Below, piece by piece: positions 1 to 13,672 of a stretch of 64,000 bases of DNA (the first letter of the stretch is position 1; every line of letters begins with the position of its first letter). The notes beneath the pieces were generated by a model, which was not told the origin of the DNA, made no database searches, and was given only the letters and a program-made list of their open reading frames with translations. The stretch spans positions 2,480,001 through 2,544,000 of the forward strand of contig NW_027476096.1 of NCBI RefSeq assembly GCF_051020955.1. Direction: 5' to 3'. The DNA comes from Megalopta genalis (taxonomy: Eukaryota > Arthropoda > Insecta > Hymenoptera > Halictidae). Position numbers and translations under genes: made by a program.

Positions 1-3000
1 TTCAGATAATTGCGATATAAGTGATATAGCTTCAAATGCTGGCGAAACAATCGAGTTAGCTTCGTATCAATGCGAAGTAGAAGGCTTATCTTCAAATCCT
101 TGCGAAACAAATGGTATAGCTTCAAATTCTTGTGATATATATGATTTAGATTCAAGTGCAGGCTTAACGAACGAGTGAGGTTCAAATCCATGCGAATCAC
201 ATGATTTAGCTTCAAATCAATGGGAAGTGGAAGGCTTAGTTTCAAATCCATGCGAATCAAATGGTTTTCCTGCAAAAACTTGTGATATACATGATTTAGC
301 ATCAACTGCATGCGGAGCAAACGAGTTAGCTTCAAATCCATGGGACTCAAATGGTTTAGCTTCAAATACTTGTGATATACATGAATCAGCTTCAACAGCA
401 TGCGAAACAAACGAATTAGTTTCAAATCTATGCGAAACAGATGATTTAGGGCGAAGTAGAATACTGATCTTTGAATCCATGCGAAACAAGAGGTTTAGCT
501 TCAAATCCATGCGAAACATATGATTTATCTTCAAATCAATGAGATGTAGATGGCTTAGATTCATATCCATGCGATACGAATGATTTAGCTCCAAATACTT
601 GCGAATATAAGTGATATAGCTTCAAAAGCAAGGTGAAAGAAACGTGTTAGCTTCAAATCCATGCTGCTGAAATGATTTAGCTTCAAATCAATGCGAAGTA
701 GGAGGCAGATCTTCGAATCCATGCGGAACAAATGGTTTAGCTTTACATACTTGTGATATACATGATTTAGCTTCAACAGCATGCGAAACTAACGAGTTAG
801 CTTCAAATCCATGCGAAACACATGATTTAGCTTCAAATCAATCCGAAGTAGAAAGCTGATGGTCGAATCCATGTGAAACAAATGGTTTAGCTTCAAATAC
901 TTGTGATATACATGATTTAGCTTCAACTGCATGCGAAACAAACGAGTTAGCTTTAAATCCATGCGAAACATATGATTTAGCTCCAAATCAATGCGAAGTA
1001 GAAGACATAGCTTCAAATCCATGGAAATCAAATGGTTTAGCTTCAAATACTTGTGATATAAATGATTTAGCTTCAACAGCATGCGAAACAAACGAGTCAG
1101 CTTCAAATCCATGTGAAACACATGATTTAGCTCCAAATCAATGCGAAGTAGAACGATTATCTTCGAATCCATGCAAAACAAATGGTTTAGATTCAAACAC
1201 TTGTGATATACATGATTTAGCTTCAGCTGCATGCGAAACAAACTAGTTAGCTTTAAACCCATGCGAAACACATGATTAAACTCGAAATCAATGCGAAGTA
1301 GAAGGCTTTGCTTCAAATCCATGCGAAACACATGATTTAGCTTCAAATACTTGTGATATACATGATTTAGCTTCAACAGCATGCGAAACAAACGAGTTAG
1401 CTTCAAATCCAAGCGAAGCATATGATTTCGTTTCAAATCAATGCGAAGTAGAAGGCTGATCTCCGAATTCACAAGAAACGGATTGTTTAGATTCAAATAC
1501 TTGTGATATACATGATTTATATTCAAGTGCATGCGAAACAAACGAGATAACTTCAAATCCATGCGAGACATATGATTTAACATCAAATCAATGCGAAGTA
1601 GAAGGCATAGCTTCAAATCCATGGGAATAAAATGGTTTAGATTCAAACACTTGTGATATACATGATTTAGCTTCAGCTGCATGCGAAACAAACGAGTTAG
1701 CTTCAAATCCCATCGAAGCATATGATTTTGTTTCAAATCAATGCGAAGTAGAAGTCTGATCTCCGAATCCACACGACACAGATTGTTTAGATTCAAATAC
1801 TTGTGATATACATGATTTAGCTTCAACAGCATGCGAAACAAACGTGTTAGCTTCAAATCCATGCCAAACACATGATTTGGCTTCAATTTAATGCGAAGTA
1901 GAAGGCTTAGCTTCAAATCCGTGCCAATCAAACGGTTTAGCTTCAAATACTTGTGATATACATGATTTAGCTTCAACTGCATGCGAAACAAACGAGTTAG
2001 CTTCAACTCCATGCGCAACACATGATTTAGCTTCAAATCAATGCGAAGTAGAAGGCTTATCTACGAATCCTTGCGAAACAAATGGTTTAGCTTCAAATAC
2101 CTGTGATATACATGATTTATATTCAACTGCATGCGAAACAAACGAGATAGCTTTAAATCCATGCGAAGCAGATGATTTAGATTAACATCAATCCGAAGTA
2201 TAAGGCTTATCTTCATATCCATGCGAATGAAATGGTTGAGCTTCAAATACTTGGGATATACATGATTCAGCTTCAACTGCATGCGTAACAAACGAGTTAG
2301 CTTCAAATCTATGCGAAACACATGATTTAGCTTCAAATTTTTTCGAAACACATTGTTTAGCTTAATAATCATGCGAAACAAAAGGTTCAGCTTCAAATAT
2401 TTGTGATATAGAAGATTTAGCTTCAAATGCAGGTGAATCAAACGAGTTAGCTTCAAATCCAAGCGAAACACATGATTTAGCTTCAAATCAATGCGAAATA
2501 GGAGGCTTAGCTTCAAATACATGAGAAACAAATGATTTATCTTCAAACACTTGCGAGTATAAGTGATATAGCTTCAAATGCAGGCGAAACAAACGAGTTA
2601 GCTTCAAATCCATGCGAAACATATGATTTAGCTTCAAGTCAATGGGAAGTAGAAGGCTTAGCTTCAAATCCATGCGAATCAAATGGTTTAGCTTCAAATA
2701 ACTGTGATATACATGATTCATCTTCAACTGCATGCGAAACAAACGAGATAGCTTTAAATCCATGCAAAACACATGATTTAGCTTCAAATTCATTCGAAAC
2801 ACAAGGTTTAGCTTAATATTCATGCGAAACAAATGGTTCAGCTTCAAATAATTGTGATATACATGATTTAGATTCAACAGCATGCGGAACAAACGAGTTA
2901 GCTTCAACTCCATGCGCAACACATGATTTAGCTTCCAATCAATGCAAAGTAGACGGCTTATATTCGAATCCATGCGAAACAAATGGTTCAGCTTCAAATA

Positions 3001-6000
3001 ATTGTGATATACATGATTTAGATTCAACAGCATGCGAAACAAACGAGTTCGCTTAAACACCATGCGCAACACATGATTTAGCTTCCAATCAACGCGAAGC
3101 AGAAGGCTTATCTTCGAATCCAGGCGAAACACATGTTTAGCTTCAAATGTTTGTAATATACATGATTAAGCTTCAAATGCATTCGAAACTAACGTGTTAG
3201 CTTCAAATCCAAGCGAAACACATGATTTATCTTCGAATCAATGCGAAGTAGAAGGCTTAGCTTTAAATCCATGCGAATCAAATGGTTGAGCTTGAAATAC
3301 TTGGGTTATACATGATTCGGATTCAACTGCATGCGTAACAAACTAGTTAGCTTCAAATATATGAGTAACACATGATTTAGCTTCAGATTCATTCCAAACA
3401 CATGGTTTATCCTAATATTCATGCGAAACAAATGGTTCAGCTTGAAATGCTTATGATATACATGATTTAGCTTCAAATGCAGTCGATACAATCGAGTTAT
3501 CTTCAAATTCAAGCGAAACAGAAGATTTAGCTTCAAATTCATTCGAAACACATGATTTAGTTTAATATTCATGCGAAACAAATGGATCAGCTTGAAATAC
3601 TTATGATATACATGATTTAGCCTTAACTACATGTGAAACAATCGAGTTCGCTTCAAATCCTTACGAAACACATGATTTAGCTTCAAATCAATGCGAAGTA
3701 GAAGGCTTAGCTTCAAATACATGAGAAACAAACGTTTTATCTTCAAACACTTGCGAGTATAAGTGATATAGCTTCAAATGAAGGCGAAACAAACGAGCTA
3801 GCTTCAAATCCATGCGAAACATATCATTCAGCTTCAAGACAATGGGAAGTAGAAGGCTTAGCTTCAAATCCATGCGAATCAAATGGTCTAGCTTCAAATA
3901 CCTGTGATATACATGATTCATCTTCAACTGCATGCGAAACAAACGAGTTAGGTTTAAATCCAATCGAAACACATGATTTAGCTTCAAATCAATGCGAAGT
4001 AGAAGGCTTAGCTTCAAATCCATGGGAATCAAATGGTTTAGCTTCAAATACTTGTGATATACATGATTTAGCTTCAAATGCATGCGAAACAAACGACTTC
4101 GCTTCAAATCCATGCGAAACACATGATATAGCTTCAAATTCATTCGGAACACATGGTTTGGCTACAAATCCATGCGAAACACACGATTTAGTTTCAAATC
4201 AATGCGTAGTAGAAAGCTGATCTTCGAATCCATGCGAAACAAATGGATCTGCTTCAAATACTTGTGAAATACATGATTTAGCTTCAACTGCATGCGAAAC
4301 AAACGAGTTGGCTTCAAATCCATGCGAACCACATAATTTAGCTTCAAATCAATGCGAAGAAGAAGGCTTAGCTTCAAATCCATGCGACACAAATGATCTA
4401 GTTTCAAATACTTGTGATATACATGATTTAGCATCAATTGCATGCGAAACAAACGAGTTGGCTTCAAATCCAAGCGAAACGCATGATTGCTAAACGAATG
4501 ATTTAGCTTCAAATGCTTGCGAATATATGTGACATAGCTTCAAATGCAGGCGAAATAAACTACTTGCCTCAAATCCATGCGAAACACATGATTTAGCTTC
4601 AAATTCATTCGAAACAGATGGTTTAGCTTAATATTCATGCGAAACAAATGCTTCAGCTTCAAATAATTGTGATATACATGATTTAGCTTCAAATGCAGGC
4701 GAAACAAACAAGTTAGCTTCAAATCCAAGCGAAACACATAACTTAGCTTCTAATCAACGCGAAGGAGAAGGCTTATCTTCAAATCCATGCGAAACAAGTG
4801 GTTCAGCTTCAAATACTTGTGATGTGCATGATTTAGCTTCAAATGCATGCGAAACAAACGAGTTAGTTTCAAATCCATGCGAAACACATGATGTAGCTTA
4901 ATATTCATGCGAAGCAAATGATTTAGCTTCAAACACTTGTTATATACATGATTTAGCTTCAACTACGTGCGAAACAGCAGAGTTAGCTTCAAATCCATGC
5001 GAAACACATGATTTGGCTTCAAACCAATGCGAAGTAGAAGACTTATCTTCAAATCCATGCGTAACAAATGGTTTAGCTTCAAATACTTGTGATATACATG
5101 ATTTAGCTCCAACTGCATGCGAGACAACCGAGTTAGCTTCCAATCCAATGGAAACACATGATTTAGCTTCAAATCAGTGCGACGTAGAAGGCTTAGGTTC
5201 AATTCCAAGCGAAACGAATTATTGAGCTTCAAATACTTGTCAATATATGTGATATAGCTTCGAATGCAGGCGAAACAATCGAGTTAGAATCACATCCATG
5301 CGAAACACATGATTTAGCTTCAAATCAATGCGAAGTAGAATGCTTAGCTTCAAACCCATACGAAACACAAGAATTAGCTTCAAATCAATGCGAAGTAGAA
5401 GGCTTATTTTCAAATCCAAGCGCAACAAATGCTTTAGATTCAGATACTTGTGATAAACATGATTTAGCTTCAAATCATGCGACGTAGAAGGCTTAGCTTC
5501 AAATCCGAGCGAAACACATGATTTAGATTCAAATACTTACGATATAAATGAAATAGCTTCAAATGCAGACCAAACGAACGAGATATGTTCGAATTCATGC
5601 GAAACACATGATTTAGCTTCAAATCAATGCGAAGTTAAAGGCTTAGCGTCAAATCCATGCGAAACAAATGATTTAGCTTCAAATACTTCCGATATAAGTG
5701 ATATAGCTTCAAATGCAGGCGGAACAAACAGGTAGCTTCAAATTCATGCGAAACACATGATTTAGCTTCAAATCAATTCGATGTTAAAGGCTTAGCTTCA
5801 AATCCATGTGAAACAAACGAGTCAGCTTCAAATCCATGCGAAACAAATGATTTAGCTTCAAATACTTGCGATATAAGCGATATAGCTTCAAATGCAGGCG
5901 GAACAAACAGTTAGCTACAAATTCATGCGAAACACATGATTTAGCTTCAAATCAATGCGAAGTTAAAGGCTTAGCTTCAAATCCATGCGAAACAAACGAG

Positions 6001-6395
6001 TCAGCTTCAAATCCATGCGGAACACATGATTTAGCTTCAAATCAATGCGATGTAGAAGGCTTAGCTTCAAATCCATACGAAACAAGTGGTTTAGCTTCAA
6101 ATACTTGTGATATACATGATTTAGGTTCAACTGCATGCCAAACACACGAGTTAGCTTCAAATCCAAGCGAAACATATAATTTCGCTTCAAATCAATGCGA
6201 AGTAGGAGGCTTATATTCAAAACCATGCAAAACAAATGGTTTAGCTACAAATAATTGTGATATACGTGATTTAGCTTCAAATGCAGGCGAAACAAACGGG
6301 TTAGCTTCAAATCCATGCGAAACACATGATTTAGCTTCAAATCAATGCGATGTAGAATGCTTAGCTACAAGTACATGAGAAACAAATGAGTTATC
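1..6395. repeat. Supra-unit copy I
   Basis: This block begins with TTCAGATAATTGCGATATAA, a start shared with 6396 and 13673. Positions 1 to about 1780 match copy II at an offset of 6395, for example the variant AAACTAACGAG at 787 and 7182. The last part, from about 4858 to 6395, matches 12135-13672 at an offset of 7277. The middle, about 2.0-4.86 kb, is not in copy II; it contains a divergent monomer family (tails starting ATTCATTCGAAAC and AATATTCATGCG) that reappears at 58-64 kb. The window edge may truncate copy I on its left. Confidence 0.88.
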
Positions 6396-7140
6396 TTCAG
6401 ATAATTGCGATATAAGTGATATAGCTTCAAATGCTGGCGAAACAATCGAGTTAGCTTCGTATCAATGCGAAGTAGAAGGCTTATCTTCAAATCCTTGCGA
6501 AACAAATGGTATAGCTTCAAATTCTTGTGATATATATGATTTAGATTCAAGTGCAGGCTTAACGAACGAGTGAGGTTCAAATCCATGCGAATCACATGAT
6601 TTAGCTTCAAATCAATGGGAAGTGGAAGGCTTAGTTTCAAATCCATGCGAATCAAATGGTTTTCCTGCAAAAACTTGTGATATACATGATTTAGCATCAA
6701 CTGCATGCGGAGCAAACGAGTTAGCTTCAAATCCATGGGACTCAAATGGTTTAGCTTCAAATACTTGTGATATACATGAATCAGCTTCAACAGCATGCGA
6801 AACAAACGAATTAGTTTCAAATCTATGCGAAACAGATGATTTAGGGCGAAGTAGAATACTGATCTTTGAATCCATGCGAAACAAGAGGTTTAGCTTCAAA
6901 TCCATGCGAAACATATGATTTATCTTCAAATCAATGAGATGTAGAAGGCTTAGATTCATATCCATGCGATACGAATGATTTAGCTCCAAATACTTGCGAA
7001 TATAAGTGATATAGCTTCAAAAGCAAGGTGAAAGAAACGTGTTAGCTTCAAATCCATGCTGCTGAAATGATTTAGCTTCAAATCAATGCGAAGTAGGAGG
7101 CAGATCTTCGAATCCATGCGGAACAAATGGTTTAGCTTCA

Positions 7141-8190
7141 CATACTTGTGATATACATGATTTAGCTTCAACAGCATGCGAAACTAACGAGTTAGCTTCA
7201 AATCCATGCGAAACACATGATTTAGCTTCAAATCAATCCGAAGTAGAAAGCTGATGGTCGAATCCATGTGAAACAAATGGTTTAGCTTCAAATACTTGTG
7301 ATATACATGATTTAGCTTCAACTGCATGCGAAACAAACGAGTTAGCTTTAAATCCATGCGAAACATATGATTTAGTTCCAAATCAATGCGAAGTAGAAGG
7401 CATAGCTTCAAATCCATGGAAATCAAATTGTTTAGCTTCAAATACTTGTGATATAAATGATTTAGCTTCAACAGCATGCGAAACAAACGAGTCAGCTTCA
7501 AATCCATGTGAAACACATGATTTAGCTCCAAATCAATGCGAAGTAGAACGATTATCTTCGAATCCATGCAAAACAAATGGTTTAGATTCAAACACTTGTG
7601 ATATACATGATTTAGCTTCAGCTGCATGCGAAACAAACTAGTTAGCTTTAAACCCATGCGAAACACATGATTAAACTCCAAATCAATGCGAAGTAGAAGG
7701 CTTTGCTTCAAATCCATGCGAAACACATGATTTAGCTTCAAATACTTGTGATATACATGATTTAGCTTCAACAGCATGCGAAACAAACGAGTTAGCTTCA
7801 AATCCAAGCGAAGCATATGATTTCGTTTCAAATCAATGCGAAGTAGAAGGCTGATCTCCGAATTCACAAGAAACAGATTGTTTAGATTCAAATACTTGTG
7901 ATATACATGATTTATATTCAAGTGCATGCGAAACAAACGAGATAACTTCAAATCCATGCGAGACATATGATTTAACATCAAATCAATGCGAAGTAGAAGG
8001 CATAGCTTCAAATCCATGGGAATAAAATGGTTTAGATTCAAACACTTGTGATATACATGATTTAGCTTCAGCTGCATGCGAAACAAACGAGTTAGCTTCA
8101 AATCCCATCGATGCATATGATTTTGTTTCAAATCAATGCGAAGTAGAAGTCTGATCTCCGAATCCACACGACACAGATTGTTTAGCTTCA
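7141..8190. repeat. 1,050-bp tandem duplication, first copy (7 HOR units)
   Basis: This block is followed directly by a second copy at 8191-9240, an offset of 1,050 or exactly seven 150-bp HORs. Copy I of the supra-unit (offset 6395) has this block once. The join is visible at 8181-8200, where TTTAGCTTCACATACTTG replaces the expected TTTAGATTCAAATACTTG and the sequence restarts as at 7131. Confidence 0.93.
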
Positions 8191-9240
8191 CATACTTGTG
8201 ATATACATGATTTAGCTTCAACAGCATGCGAAACTAACGAGTTAGCTTCAAATCCATGCGAAACACATGATTTAGCTTCAAATCAATCCGAAGTAGAAAG
8301 CTGATGGTCGAATCCATGTGAAACAAATGGTTTAGCTTCAAATACTTGTGATATACATGATTTAGCTTCAACTGCATGCGAAACAAACGAGTTAGCTTTA
8401 AATCCATGCGAAACATATGATTTAGTTCCAAATCAATGCGAAGTAGAAGGCATAGCTTCAAATCCATGGAAATCAAATTGTTTAGCTTCAAATACTTGTG
8501 ATATAAATGATTTAGCTTCAACAGCATGCGAAACAAACGAGTCAGCTTCAAATCCATGTGAAACACATGATTTAGCTCCAAATCAATGCGAAGTAGAACG
8601 ATTATCTTCGAATCCATGCAAAACAAATGGTTTAGATTCAAACACTTGTGATATACATGATTTAGCTTCAGCTGCATGCGAAACAAACTAGTTAGCTTTA
8701 AACCCATGCGAAACACATGATTAAACTCCAAATCAATGCGAAGTAGAAGGCTTTGCTTCAAATCCATGCGAAACACATGATTTAGCTTCAAATACTTGTG
8801 ATATACATGATTTAGCTTCAACAGCATGCGAAACAAACGAGTTAGCTTCAAATCCAAGCGAAGCATATGATTTCGTTTCAAATCAATGCGAAGTAGAAGG
8901 CTGATCTCCGAATTCACAAGAAACAGATTGTTTAGATTCAAATACTTGTGATATACATGATTTATATTCAAGTGCATGCGAAACAAACGAGATAACTTCA
9001 AATCCATGCGAGACATATGATTTAACATCAAATCAATGCGAAGTAGAAGGCATAGCTTCAAATCCATGGGAATAAAATGGTTTAGATTCAAACACTTGTG
9101 ATATACATGATTTAGCTTCAGCTGCATGCGAAACAAACGAGTTAGCTTCAAATCCCATCGATGCATATGATTTTGTTTCAAATCAATGCGAAGTAGAAGT
9201 CTGATCTCCGAATCCACACGACACAGATTGTTTAGATTCA
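8191..9240. repeat. 1,050-bp tandem duplication, second copy
   Basis: This is the second copy of 7141-8190. Every landmark variant I compared is the same in both, including TTTAGTTCCA, ATCAAATTG, AATTCACAAG and CATCGATGC. I saw no difference by eye, which implies a very recent event. After 9240 the sequence resumes what follows 1800 in copy I. Confidence 0.93.
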
Positions 9241-10201
9241 AATACTTGTGATATACATGATTTAGCTTCAACAGCATGCGAAACAAACGTGTTAGCTTCA
9301 AATCCATGCCAAACACATGATTTGGCTTCAATTTAATGCGAAGTAGAAGGCTTAGCTTCAAATCCGTGCCAATCAAACGGTTTAGCTTCAAATACTTGTG
9401 ATATACATGATTTAGCTTCAACTGCATGCGAAACAAACGAGTTAGCTCCAAATCCATGCGAAACTCATGATTTAGGTCCAAATCAATGCGAAGTAGAACG
9501 ATTATCTTCGAATCCATGCAAAACAAATGGTTTAGCTTCAACCACTTGTGATATACATGATTTAGCTTCAGCAGCATGCGAATCAAACTAGTTAGCTTTA
9601 AACCCATGCGAAACACATGATTAAACTCCAAATCAATGCGAAGTAGAAGGCTTTGCTTCAAATCCATGCGAAACACATGATTTAGCTTCAAATCAATGCG
9701 AAGAAGAGGGGCGATCTTCGAATCCATGCTAATCAAATGGTACATATTCAAATACTTGTGATATACATGATTTAGCTTCAACAGCATGCGAAACAAACGA
9801 GTTAGCTTCAAATCCATGCGGAACACATGATTTAGCTCCAAATCAATGCGAAGTAGAAGGCATAGCTTCAAATCCATGGGAATCAAATGGTTTAGCTTCA
9901 AATACTTGTGATATACATGATTTAGCTTCAACAGCATGCGAAACAAACGAGTTAGCTTCAAATCCAAGCGAAGCATATGATTTCGTTTCAAATCAATGCG
10001 AAGTAGAAGGCTGATCTCCGAATTCACAAGAAACAGATTGTTTAGATTCAAATACTTGTGATATACATGATTTATATTCAAGTGCATGCGAAACAAACGA
10101 GATAACTTCAAATCCATGCGAGACATATGATTTAACATCAAATCAATGCGAAGTAGAAGGCATAGCTTCAAATCCATGGGAATAAAATGGTTTAGCTTCA
10201 A
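8234..10201 (-). other. 655-codon repeat-encoded ORF, doubtful gene
   Basis: This has the same minus frame and decapeptide types as the 813-codon frame. Its length is partly produced by the recent 1,050-bp duplication. The stop is the variant AAACTAACGAG at 8231, the same variant that ends the corresponding frame at 789 in copy I. No domain is recognised. No splice, promoter or start context stands out. In copy I the related frame (789-2036) is 415 codons. Confidence 0.1.
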
Positions 10202-11880
10202 ATACTTGTGATATACATGATTTAGCTTCTACTGCATGCGAAACAAACGAGTTAGCTTTAAATCCATGCGAAACACATGATTTAGCTCCAAATCAATGCG
10301 AAGTAGAAGGCATAGCTTCAAATCCATGGGAATCAAATGGTTTATCTTCAAATACTTGTGATATGCATGACTTATCTTCAACTGCATGCGAAACAAACGA
10401 GTTAGCTTCAAATCCATGCGAAACACATGATTATCTTCAAATCAATGCGAAGAAGAGGGGTGATCTTCGAAACCATGCGAAACACATGATTTAGCTTCAA
10501 ATCAATGCGAAGTAGAAGGGTTATCTTCGAATCCATGCGAAACAAATGATTTAGCTTCAAACAATTGTGATATACATGATTTAGCTTCAACTGCATGCGA
10601 AACAAACGAGTTAGCTTTAAATCCATGCGAAACACGTGGTTTAGCTCCAAATCAATGCGAAGTAGAAGGCATAGCTTCAAATCCATGGGAATCAAATGGT
10701 TTATCTTCAAATACTTGTGATATGCATTACTTATCTTCAACTGCATGCGAAACAAACGAGTTAGCTTCAAATCCATGCGAAACACATGATTATCTTCAAA
10801 TCAATGCGAAGGAGAGGAGTGATCTTCGAATCCATGCTAATCAAATGGTTTAACTTCAAACACTTGTGATATACATGATTTAGCTTGAGCTGCTTGTGAA
10901 ACAACGAGTTAGCTTTAAATCCTTGCGAAACACATGATTTAACTCCAAATCAATGCGAAGTAGAAGGCTTTGCTTCAAATCCATGCGAACCACATGATTT
11001 AGCTTCAAATCAATGCGAAGTAGAAGGGTTATCTTCGAATCCATGCGAAACAAATGATTTAGCTTCAAACACTTGTGATATACATGATTTAGCTTCAACT
11101 GCATGCGAAACAAACGAGTTAGCTTCAAATCCTTGCGAAACTCATGATTATCTTCAAATCAATGCGAAGAAGAGTGGTGATCTTCGAATCCATGCTAATC
11201 AAATGGTCCATATTCAAATACTTGTGATATACATGATTTAGCTTCAACAGCATGCGAAACAAACGAGTTAGCTGTAAATCCATGCGAAACACATGATTTA
11301 GCTCCAAATCAATGCGAAGTAGAAGGCATAGCTACAAATCCATGGGAATCAAATGGTTTAGCTTCAAATACTTGTGATATACATGATTTAGTTTCAACAG
11401 CATGCGAAACAAACGAGTTAGCTTCAAATCCATGCGAAACACATGATTTAGCTTCAAATCAATGCGTAGAAGAAGGATTATCTTCGAATCCATGCAAAAC
11501 AAATGGTTTAGCTTCAAACAAAATGTGATATACATGATTTAGCTTCAAGTGCATGCGAAACAAACGAGTTAGCTTTAAATCCATGCGAAACACATGATTT
11601 AGCTCCAAATCAATGCGAAGTAGAAGGCATAGCTTCAAATCCATGGGAATCAAATGGTTTATCTTCAAATACCTGTGATATGCATGACTTATCTTCAACT
11701 GCATGGGAAACAAACGAGTTAGCTTCAAATCCATGCGAAACACATGATTTAGCTTCAAATCAATTCGAAGAAGAAGGATTATCTTCGAATCCATGCAAAA
11801 CAAATAGTTTAGCTTCAAACAAATTGTGATATACATGATTTAGCTTCAACAGCATGCGAAACAATCGAGTTAGCTTCAAA

Positions 11881-12150
11881 TCCATGCGAAATACATGATG
11901 TAGCTTAATATTCATGCGAAGCAAATGATTTAGCTTCAAACACTTGTTATATACATGATTTAGCTTCAACTACGTGCGAAACAGCAGAGTTAGCTTCAAA
12001 TCCATGCGAAACACATGATTTGGCTTCAAACCAATGCGAAGTAGAAGACTTATCTTCAAATCCATGCGAAACAAATGGTTTAGCTTCCACTACTTGTGAT
12101 TTACATGATTTGGCTTCAAATGCAGGCGAAACCTACGAGTTAGTTTCAAA
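11881..12150. repeat. 270-bp tandem duplication (9 monomers), first copy
   Basis: Positions 11881-12150 are followed by a similar block from 12151 at an offset of 270, nine monomers rather than a multiple of five. Shared landmarks are TACATGATGTAGCTTAATA at 11892 (ACATGATG at 12163), CACTTGTTATATACATG and ACGTGCGAAACAGCAGAG. The copies have diverged near their ends, for example CTTCCACTACTTGTGATTTA in the first. This event inserts a non-pentameric step into the HOR register. Confidence 0.8.
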
Positions 12151-13672
12151 TCCATGCGAAACACATGATGTAGCTTAATATTCATGCGAAGCAAATGATT
12201 TAGCTTCAAACACTTGTTATATACATGATTTAGCTTCAACTACGTGCGAAACAGCAGAGTTAGCTTCAAATCCATGCGAAACACATGATTTGGCTTCAAA
12301 CCAATGCGAAGTAGAAGACTTATCTTCAAATCCATGCGTAACAAATGGTTTAGCTTCAAATACTTGTGATATACATGATTTAGCTCCAACTGCATGCGAG
12401 ACAACCGAGTTAGCTTCCAATTCAATGGAAACACATGATTTAGCTTCAAATCAGTGCGACGTAGAAGGCTTAGCTTCAATTCCAAGCGAAACGAATTATT
12501 GAGCTTCAAATACTTGTCAATATATGTGATATAGCTTCGAATGCAGGCGAAACAATCGAGTTAGAATCACATCCATGCGAAACACATGATTTAGCTTCAA
12601 ATCAATGCGAAGTAGAATGCTTAGCTTCAAACCCATACGAAACACAAGAATTAGCTTCAAATCAATGCGAAGTAGAAGGCTTATTTTCAAATCCAAGCGC
12701 AACAAATGCTTTAGATTCAGATACTTGTGATAAACATGATTTAGCTTCAAATCATGCGACGTAGAAGGCTTAGCTTCAAATCCGAGCGAAACACATGATT
12801 TAGATTCAAATACTTACGATATAAATGAAATAGCTTCAAATGCAGACCAAACGAACGAGATATGTTCGAATTCATGCGAAACACATGATTTAGCTTCAAA
12901 TCAATGCGAAGTTAAAGGCTTAGCGTCAAATCCATGCGAAACAAATGATTTAGCTTCAAATACTTCCGATATAAGTGATATAGCTTCAAATGCAGGCGGA
13001 ACAAACAGGTAGCTTCAAATTCATGCGAAACACATGATTTAGCTTCAAATCAATTCGATGTTAAAGGCTTAGCTTCAAATCCATGTGAAACAAACGAGTC
13101 AGCTTCAAATCCATGCGAAACAAATGATTTAGCTTCAAATACTTGCGATATAAGCGATATAGCTTCAAATGCAGGCGGAACAAACAGTTAGCTACAAATT
13201 CATGCGAAACACATGATTTAGCTTCAAATCAATGCGAAGTTAAAGGCTTAGCTTCAAATCCATGCGAAACAAACGAGTCAGCTTCAAATCCATGCGGAAC
13301 ACATGATTTAGCTTCAAATCAATGCGATGTAGAAGGCTTAGCTTCAAATCCATACGAAACAAGTGGTTTAGCTTCAAATACTTGTGATATACATGATTTA
13401 GGTTCAACTGCATGCCAAACACACGAGTTAGCTTCAAATCCAAGCGAAACATATAATTTCGCTTCAAATCAATGCGAAGTAGGAGGCTTATATTCAAAAC
13501 CATGCAAAACAAATGGTTTAGCTACAAATAATTGTGATATACGTGATTTAGCTTCAAATGCAGGCGAAACAAACGGGTTAGCTTCAAATCCATGCGAAAC
13601 ACATGATTTAGCTTCAAATCAATGCGATGTAGAATGCTTAGCTACAAGTACATGAGAAACAAATGAGTTATC

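Larger units (their letters stand above)
6396..13672. repeat. Supra-unit copy II (7,277 bp)
   Basis: Copy II shares its first roughly 1.8 kb with copies I and III and its last roughly 1.5 kb with copy I. It has an extra 1,050-bp tandem duplication (7141-8190 and 8191-9240). Its middle, about 9.4-11.9 kb, differs from copy I and instead resembles 16-19 kb: 11105-11890 matches 17605-18390 at an offset of 6500. Private variants such as CCCATCGATGCATATG near 8105 and 9155 separate it from copies I and III, which have CGAAGC there. Confidence 0.88.

Noticed and set aside
590..625. TATA-like promoter in GCGAATATAAGTGATATAGC
   Set aside because: It is a recurring 31-bp monomer variant found at many places (for example near 2563, 49630, 53300). 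There is no associated gene.
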